From the NCBI GenBank assembly GCA_902772585.1, contig CACYBB010000001.1, positions 1 to 64,000 on the forward strand: a stretch of DNA of 64,000 nucleotides, given 5' to 3'. The translations under genes were made by a program, and so were the position numbers. This document shows positions 58,605 to 64,000 of this stretch, in pieces. The notes under the pieces are model-generated. The model searched no databases. It saw only the letters and a program-made list of their open reading frames with translations, and was not told where the DNA came from. How positions within the stretch are numbered: the first letter of the stretch is position 1; every line of letters starts with the position of its first letter. The DNA comes from an uncultured Bacteroidales bacterium (GTDB lineage Bacteria; Bacteroidota; Bacteroidia; Bacteroidales; Bacteroidaceae).

Positions 58605-60272
58605 TTATTTGTTTTTTCTCTCTTCAGCTTTACTAAGCGCAATGTCGTAGGCCTGATGGTAATACTGGATGAACTCACTCCATAAGGCTTTCTTCGACAA
58701 GGCCTCAGCCTTCTTGCGACATGCGTCGACTTGTTTCTTATCCATTGCAGAGAAGTCGGCAACAGCATCCTTGATAGCGTCAGCGACCTCAGAATAGTTA
58801 TAGTCCGTACGATGAATAACCTTCACACCATCCGTAATCTCGCCATAGTGGCCAAACTCCTTGTTGGCCCACAGTCCAAAACCTGCAAGGTCGGTAGTGA
58901 TACAAGGCACCTTAAAGGCTACGGCCTCCAGTGGTGTGTAACCCCACGGCTCGTAGTAAGAGGGATAGATGCACAGATCGTTACCCAGCACCACGTCGTA
59001 GTAGTGCATGTTGAGAATGCCGTCCTTGCCATCAAGATAGCAAGGCAAGAAAATAACCTTCACATTCTCGTCCTTACGGTTGTGCATATCGTAGTATTTC
59101 ATCATGCTCAACACATTGTCGTGGCTCATGTTGTGCAACCAATGCGTGAGCTGAGGAACCTCTAATGGCGTGTCGTAATTGGTGAGTGGAGACTGGAGAC
59201 GCTCCTGCAAGTCAGTACGGGGCTCTCCTACCCAACCGGGCACCTCAATGAATGCAAGTACCTTCTTCTTCAGGTCACGATCGCGCAACAGACGATTCAT
59301 GGCTTCGACAAAGACGTCAATACCCTTGTTGCGGAACTCGTAGCGTCCACTGGTAGAGATAATCAGTGTGTCGTCGTCAAGCTGCTCCCCCAACAGCGCA
59401 TTTGCCACCTGTAGCAGACGCTGACGGGCAGCCTTACGCTTCTTGGTGAACTGAGCACCCTTCGGCACAAAGTTGTCATCGAAACCGTTGGGCAAAACCA
59501 CATCAACAGGTTTGTCCAGCAGTTCCACACACTCTTTGGCGGTGATATCGCTCACTGTCGTGAAACAGTCTACGTTCCATGCCGTCTGCTTCTCAATGGA
59601 GTGCTTCGACTGCATGTTCAACTCGCCTGCCATCTGGTCGCCATTATAGGCAAAGAGGTAATCATAGAGCGGCTTTTGGTTGCCGGCAATAGAGCGACCA
59701 ATGCTCGTAGCATGTGTCGTAAAAATAGTACCAATCTGGGGCAGTTTGTTGTTGATGTACAATGCACCCAGACCACACATCCACTCGTTGGCGTGATAAA
59801 TCACCTTTGTATTGCGGTCGAAGGTTCCGCCTTCAACATTAAAGTTGTACAGGCTCTCTGTCACCAAGGCGGCAGCATACGAGAACATCGAGGCCTCGTC
59901 GTAGTCACCATAGGCATGCAGCGAGTCAACGCTGTACTTTTCCCACAACCAGGTGTAAATCTCGTCCTTCTTTTCGAAATAGGGAGTAAAGTCCACCAGG
60001 ATAGCGATAGGTTCACCAGGAACCGTCCATCGACCTACCTTCACTCGCAGACCTTGTTCTTTAGCCGCCCATTGCCATTCGGCAAAAAGTGACTTCTCCT
60101 CACGAAAATACGGACTATCATTTTCCTTCCAACAGTCAGGACCAATAAAGATGACATGGTCCTTCATTTCGTCCTGTAGTGTCTTGGCACGAGTAGAGAG
60201 AACGGTGTAGATTCCTCCCACCTTATTGCACACCTCCCAACTCGATTCAAAAATGTAATCAGGCTTTAGCAT
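58605..60272 (-). CDS. Glycogen synthase, eukaryote-like GT3 family
   Basis: 555 residues. FESSWEVCNKVGGIYTVLSTRA (about 9-30) is the GT3 start, distinct from GlgA (GT5). HANEWMCGLGALYI, TIFTTHATSIGRSIAGN, and TSGRYEFRNKGIDVFVEAMNRL follow, with PSYYEPWGYTPLEAVAFKVPCITTDLAGFG (about 445-474) holding the catalytic Glu residues. GT3 synthases are usual in Bacteroidetes. It extends alpha-1,4-glucan chains. Upstream -7 box TATCTTTG; glgP downstream. The upstream intergenic region is AT-rich. Confidence 0.95.
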   Translation of the reverse strand: MLKPDYIFESSWEVCNKVGGIYTVLSTRAKTLQDEMKDHVIFIGPDCWKENDSPYFREEKSLFAEWQWAAKEQGLRVKVGRWTVPGEPIAILVDFTPYFEKKDEIYTWLWEKYSVDSLHAYGDYDEASMFSYAAALVTESLYNFNVEGGTFDRNTKVIYHANEWMCGLGALYINNKLPQIGTIFTTHATSIGRSIAGNQKPLYDYLFAYNGDQMAGELNMQSKHSIEKQTAWNVDCFTTVSDITAKECVELLDKPVDVVLPNGFDDNFVPKGAQFTKKRKAARQRLLQVANALLGEQLDDDTLIISTSGRYEFRNKGIDVFVEAMNRLLRDRDLKKKVLAFIEVPGWVGEPRTDLQERLQSPLTNYDTPLEVPQLTHWLHNMSHDNVLSMMKYYDMHNRKDENVKVIFLPCYLDGKDGILNMHYYDVVLGNDLCIYPSYYEPWGYTPLEAVAFKVPCITTDLAGFGLWANKEFGHYGEITDGVKVIHRTDYNYSEVADAIKDAVADFSAMDKKQVDACRKKAEALSKKALWSEFIQYYHQAYDIALSKAEERKNK

Positions 60273-60308
60273 ATTTTCTTTTCATTTGTAATACATGTAT
60301 AACGCCTG

Positions 60309-60316
60309 CAAAGATA
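60309..60316 (-). promoter_or_regulatory. -7 box of the glycogen operon
   Basis: TATCTTTG on the minus strand, 36 nt from the ATG at 60272. No -33 found. Confidence 0.5.
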
Positions 60317-60392
60317 ACTAAAAAAATTAAAAACCTAACATATTTCTCAATATATTTTTCATAAAATCAATGATTTATTGATTTAGATTTAG

Positions 60393-60400
60393 TACCTTTG
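60393..60400 (+). promoter_or_regulatory. -7 box of the exported protein-ispE unit
   Basis: TACCTTTG, 20 nt before the ATG at 60421. Upstream lies an AT-rich, T/A-patterned region without TTTG. Confidence 0.5.
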
Positions 60401-60420
60401 TCAGCAAAAAAAAATAAAGC

Positions 60421-60843
60421 ATGAGGAAATTTCTAGTAGTCATACTGCTTGCCATCGTTGCCAACAACGGTTTTGCGCAGAAAGACAGTACGTCTTTTCG
60501 CGCGTACCTATATAATAATGATTATGAAGTCTATCTGCGCATCAATTTCTACGATCAGGATGTTACTATTCCTGGACAGGCCCTCTATGGCGATTTGCCA
60601 GGCTATTTAGGCAAGAAGAACAACTCCTTCTGTTGGGTCATCACCTCGTGCGACGTGAAGAGCGACAAGAAGGCTACGATGCAAATGATTAACGATTTTG
60701 GCAGTGAAGACCTGAAAGCCACCTTGATACGCAAGAATGACTCCATCTATGTGCTCCAGCAGAATCAGGGCAGCACTATCAAGGTTCCTCGTAAGGGCAA
60801 ATGGCAGAAGCTGCCCAAAGAACTGGAATTCAAAAGAAGATAA
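60421..60843 (+). CDS. Exported protein of unknown function
   Basis: 140 residues with a signal peptide (MRKFLVVILLAIVANNGFA, cut before QKDS). The rest is beta-rich, with DYEVYLRINFYDQDVTIPGQALYGDLPGYLGKK, SFCWVITSCDVKSDKKA and IRKNDSIYVLQQNQGSTIKVPRKGKWQKLPK. The alternating pattern could be a small beta-sandwich or lipocalin-like fold, but I do not recognise the family. It is followed 12 nt later by ispE, so both share a promoter. Confidence 0.72.
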   Translation: MRKFLVVILLAIVANNGFAQKDSTSFRAYLYNNDYEVYLRINFYDQDVTIPGQALYGDLPGYLGKKNNSFCWVITSCDVKSDKKATMQMINDFGSEDLKATLIRKNDSIYVLQQNQGSTIKVPRKGKWQKLPKELEFKRR

Positions 60844-60855
60844 CGAAACACACTG

Positions 60856-61689
60856 ATGATAACATTCCCGATAGCCAAGATAAACCTCGGACTGAACGTG
60901 GTAGAGAAACGTTCAGACGGGTATCACAACCTGCAGACGGTATTCTATCCCGTTCCTATCATGGACGCCTTGGAGATTGTCCCCATGAGCGAAGGATTCC
61001 CTTCGGATGTGGACTGCGACCTGAAAGTGACCAATATTCATATTGAGGGTGACGAACAGCGCAACCTCGTGGTACGAGCCTACCAGTTGCTGAAGCAGGA
61101 CTTCCCCAACCTACCCCGCGTCCATACACACCTGTGGAAAGGTATTCCCACACAGGCAGGTATGGGTGGCGGCAGCAGCGATTGTGCCTGTATGATTCGC
61201 TTGTTGAACGAAACCTTCAACCTACAGCTGACAGACGAACAGATGCAGCAATATGCCGCTCAACTGGGTGCCGACTGTGCTTACTTCATTCTGGGTGTTC
61301 CTTGCTATGCGGAGGGCATTGGCGAAAAGTTGGAGCCCATCAGTCTGGATCTCAGTGGTTGGCATATCGGAGTGGTACGTCCTGACATTCCCGTACCCAC
61401 GAAAGAGGCGTTCTCGCGCATCCATCCGCACTACCCCATTAAGAACTGTCGCGAGGTAGTCATGCAACCTGTTGAAACGTGGCGTGAGAATTTGGTTAAC
61501 GACTTCGAAGAAAGCGTCTTTGCGCTACATCCTGAGATTGGTGCTGTGAAAGATGAGCTATATAAGATGGGCGCCACCTATGCGGCCATGTCTGGCTCAG
61601 GTAGCGCCCTATTCGGACTTTTTAAGGAACAACCAGACGGATTGCGTCAGGCGTTTCCTGATATGTTTACTTTCTCAACGATGCTTTAG
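60856..61689 (+). CDS. ispE: 4-diphosphocytidyl-2-C-methyl-D-erythritol kinase
   Basis: 277 residues of the GHMP kinase family. FPIAKINLGLNVVEKRSDGYHNLQTVFYPV is the IspE N-terminal motif; the ATP loop is GIPTQAGMGGGSSDCACMIRLLN (about 95-117), and MSGSGSALFGLF is motif 3. It phosphorylates CDP-ME in the MEP isoprenoid pathway, which supplies the tail for MenA in the same window. Downstream of an exported protein; its last 4 nt overlap the converging Crp/Fnr gene. Confidence 0.96.
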   Translation: MITFPIAKINLGLNVVEKRSDGYHNLQTVFYPVPIMDALEIVPMSEGFPSDVDCDLKVTNIHIEGDEQRNLVVRAYQLLKQDFPNLPRVHTHLWKGIPTQAGMGGGSSDCACMIRLLNETFNLQLTDEQMQQYAAQLGADCAYFILGVPCYAEGIGEKLEPISLDLSGWHIGVVRPDIPVPTKEAFSRIHPHYPIKNCREVVMQPVETWRENLVNDFEESVFALHPEIGAVKDELYKMGATYAAMSGSGSALFGLFKEQPDGLRQAFPDMFTFSTML

Positions 61690-62291
61690 TCTTTGTCTTC
61701 CAGCAAAGCCGATGTTCGCACGCGAGACAATGTCTCGGGTGTCATCTGCAGGTAACTGGCAATATAGACCAATGGCGCACGCAACACCAATTGTGGCGCA
61801 CGCTTCACCAGTTTGGCATAACGCTCTGGTGCAGACTCGAAGCGCAGCATATCGGCACGAATTTGTGAAAGTATCAGCGACTCCTCCAGAATCTTACGAT
61901 AGAGCATCTGAATATTCACGTTACGTACAGCCTCACGCTCCAGTTTGTCCTTAGGCAATGCAAAGACGATGGTGGGTTCCAGGGCATGAATCTGCTGATG
62001 GCTGGGCTGCTCCCTGAACAGACTCTCAATGCTCATGAAGATATTGTTCTCCACAGCCATATATTCTGTCAGTTCCTTCCCGTTCTTGATATAGAACTGG
62101 CGTACCAAGCCCTTTACCACCCAATAAATATTCGTGCACACTTCGCCTTCTTTCAGGATGAAGTCACCCTTCTGAAATCTCATGGGTACGAGGATGCTCT
62201 CCAGTACATCCAACTCCTCATGAGTCATTGTACTGTAGCGTCTGGCCAGTTCGCGGGCCACGTCACGTGTTGTAAGTCCGATTGTTGTCAT
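61686..62291 (-). CDS. Crp/Fnr-family transcriptional regulator
   Basis: 201 residues. The N-terminal cyclic-nucleotide-binding-type barrel (about 20-125) has ILVPMRFQKGDFILKEGEVCTNIYWVVKGLVRQFYIKNGKE and MSIESLFREQPSHQQIHALEPTIVF. The C-terminal helix-turn-helix is VYIASYLQMTPETLSRVR (about 174-191). No Fnr-type cysteine cluster, so it is not an iron-sulfur oxygen sensor; the ligand is unknown. Follows lepA by 35 nt on the same strand with no clear promoter between. Convergent with ispE. Confidence 0.86.
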   Translation of the reverse strand: MTTIGLTTRDVARELARRYSTMTHEELDVLESILVPMRFQKGDFILKEGEVCTNIYWVVKGLVRQFYIKNGKELTEYMAVENNIFMSIESLFREQPSHQQIHALEPTIVFALPKDKLEREAVRNVNIQMLYRKILEESLILSQIRADMLRFESAPERYAKLVKRAPQLVLRAPLVYIASYLQMTPETLSRVRTSALLEDKD

Positions 62292-62326
62292 TGTCTTATC
62301 TTTTTATATTTGTCTTAGCTCATTGA

Positions 62327-64000
62327 TTAGTCTAACTTCAAAACGGCAAGGAAGGCCTTCTGCGGCACTTCCACATTGCCAATCTGCTTCATACGCTTCT
62401 TACCGCGTTTCTGCTTCTCCAGCAGTTTACGCTTACGGCTCACGTCACCGCCATAACACTTGGCAGTAACATCCTTACGCACCTGTTTCACTGTCTCGCG
62501 GGCGATAATCTTTGCTCCAATAGCTGCCTGGATGGCAATATCGAACTGCTGGCGCGGAATGAGTTCCTTCAGTTTTTCACACATGCGGCGACCAAAGGTT
62601 ACGGCATTGTCCTGATGGGTCAGCGTTGACAGTGCGTCAACGGGTTCACCATTCAGCAGGATATCCAACTTGGCCAACTTCGACGGACGGAAACCATCGA
62701 TATGGTAGTCGAACGAGGCATAACCCTTCGAGATGCTCTTCAGTTTATCGTAGAAGTCGATGACGATTTCGCCCAGGGGCAGCATGAAGCGCAGCTCCAC
62801 ACGATTACCACTGACATACTGTTGGTCTATCAGTTCACCGCGCTTGTCCAAGCACAGCGTCATGATGGGACCGATATAGTCGGCAGCAGTAATGATAGAG
62901 GCCTTGATATAGGGCTCCTCAATATGGTCTATCATCGTCTGGTCAGGCAGTCCGGAGGGATTGTGCACCTCTTTCTCCTCGCCCTGTTTCGTATAACACA
63001 TATAGGTAACGTTGGGCACCGTCGTGATAACGTCCATATCGAACTCACGATCCAGACGCTCCTGAACAATCTCCATGTGCAACAGTCCTAGGAAACCGCA
63101 ACGGAAACCGAAGCCCAGAGCTATTGATGTCTCAGGGACAAACGTCAGCGAGGCATCGTTCAGCTGCAGTTTCTCCAGCGATGCACGCAGGTTCTCGTAG
63201 TCTACAGGGTCTATGGGATAGACACCGGCAAACACCATCGGCTTCACTTCCTGGAAACCCTCGATGGCCTTGTCGCACGGGTTGGCAACATGGGTAATGG
63301 TGTCACCCACCTTCACCTCCTTGGCATTCTTGATACCACTGATGATGTAGCCTACCTCGCCAGTACGCAGTTCCTTACGTGGAATCATGTCCATCTTCAG
63401 TACACCCACCTCATCGGCTACATACTCCTGACCGGTATTGAAGAACTTCACCTTGTCACCCTGACGAATGACGCCATTGGTAATCTTGAAATAGGCGATG
63501 ATGCCTCGGAACGAATTGAAGACAGAGTCGAAAATCAGCGCCTGCAGCGGAGCCTTCTCGTCACCCTCTGGATGAGGAATGCGCTCAACGACAGCGTTAA
63601 GGATATCTTCTACGCCTTCGCCTGTCTTACCTGATGCACGCAGAATGTCTGACGGGTCGCAGCCAATGAGTTCTACGATTTCGTCCTCCACCTCGTCGGG
63701 CATAGCCGAAGGCATGTCAATCTTATTGATAACAGGAATAATCTCCAGGTTGTTGTCGATGGCCAGATAGAGGTTAGAGATGGTCTGTGCCTGCACGCCT
63801 TGTGTGGCATCGACCACCAGCAAAGCGCCCTCGCAGGCTGCTATCGAACGGGATACTTCGTATGAGAAATCCACGTGTCCTGGGGTGTCAATGAGGTTCA
63901 GAATATATTTTTCACCCTTGTACATATACTCCATCTGGATGGCGTGGCTCTTAATCGTAATGCCGCGCTCACGCTCCAGATCCATGTCGTCCAACATCTG
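62327..64000 (-). CDS. lepA: Elongation factor 4 (LepA), 5' end beyond the window
   Basis: About 558 codons are visible and the N-terminus is cut off by the window end; LepA is normally close to 595-600 residues. The visible part begins [23 protein letters not shown] (G2 region), then [15 protein letters not shown] (G3), [17 protein letters not shown] (G4), and the LepA-specific C-terminus [24 protein letters not shown] with [12 protein letters not shown] at the end. LepA is a ribosomal GTPase that affects back-translocation and translation initiation. Confidence 0.96.
   Translation of the reverse strand, partial: QMLDDMDLERERGITIKSHAIQMEYMYKGEKYILNLIDTPGHVDFSYEVSRSIAACEGALLVVDATQGVQAQTISNLYLAIDNNLEIIPVINKIDMPSAMPDEVEDEIVELIGCDPSDILRASGKTGEGVEDILNAVVERIPHPEGDEKAPLQALIFDSVFNSFRGIIAYFKITNGVIRQGDKVKFFNTGQEYVADEVGVLKMDMIPRKELRTGEVGYIISGIKNAKEVKVGDTITHVANPCDKAIEGFQEVKPMVFAGVYPIDPVDYENLRASLEKLQLNDASLTFVPETSIALGFGFRCGFLGLLHMEIVQERLDREFDMDVITTVPNVTYMCYTKQGEEKEVHNPSGLPDQTMIDHIEEPYIKASIITAADYIGPIMTLCLDKRGELIDQQYVSGNRVELRFMLPLGEIVIDFYDKLKSISKGYASFDYHIDGFRPSKLAKLDILLNGEPVDALSTLTHQDNAVTFGRRMCEKLKELIPRQQFDIAIQAAIGAKIIARETVKQVRKDVTAKCYGGDVSRKRKLLEKQKRGKKRMKQIGNVEVPQKAFLAVLKLD

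Overview
The window looks like a chromosomal segment of a Prevotella-like member of the Bacteroidales. The evidence is the repeated Bacteroidetes promoter (TTTG, about 20 nt, TAnnTTTG) upstream of most transcription units, the near absence of Shine-Dalgarno sequences, and typical Bacteroidetes families: Porin_10, DUF4293, DUF4468, DUF4491, the eukaryote-like GT3 glycogen synthase, class III FBPase, and ribosomal protein S16 with a long Ala/Glu tail. No rRNA, tRNA, CRISPR array, insertion sequence or prophage was seen.

Layout. 0-9 kb: the 5' end of ppdK, then surface-polysaccharide genes (a GT2, three GT4-like transferases and a Wzx-like flippase) mixed with rlmD, a phosphate-selective-type porin and rpsP. 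9.5-14.3 kb: a secreted GH2 beta-galactosidase and a bamD-rpoZ-DUF4293 operon, divergent from uvrB. 16.4-21.2 kb: a tightly coupled unit of DUF4468, a 56-residue membrane peptide, Porin_10, an HD phosphohydrolase and menA, facing a pgm-rluA-small peptide operon. 24-26 kb: a TPR protein and a 620 bp AT-rich non-coding region with a large inverted repeat. 26-32 kb: nadE and a TrmH-type methylase, queA, and divergent prfA and pyrF. 32-36 kb: a hemerythrin-LuxR fusion regulator, a secreted GH3 and a lipoprotein. 36.5-49.6 kb: mostly plus strand: FGGY kinase, two unusual glycosyltransferases, fbp, a short folK-like gene, a YbiT-type ABC-F protein, grpE, dnaJ, folC, galM and galK, ending in a phosphatase remnant. 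50-55.5 kb: a five-gene minus-strand sugar-nucleotide operon. 55.6-60.3 kb: the glycogen genes and a DUF4491 gene. 60.4-64 kb: a secreted protein, ispE, a Crp/Fnr regulator and lepA, which runs off the window.

The most interesting system is the operon at 50021-55421. It has a galacturonokinase-like GHMP kinase, a sugar-1-phosphate nucleotidylyltransferase, a UDP-glucuronate 4-epimerase-type enzyme, a FucP-like permease, and a fusion of an HxGH nucleotidyltransferase with a second GHMP kinase. I read it as a salvage route that imports a free sugar, probably a uronic acid, and turns it into a nucleotide sugar. Other items to check are the hemerythrin-LuxR regulator, the AT-rich inverted-repeat region (replication origin or MITE), and short Bacteroidetes micro-repeats that have entered several coding sequences in frame.

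Starts: at many genes the longest open frame begins at a TTG that lies inside the TAnnTTTG promoter box. I moved these starts to the first sensible codon downstream.
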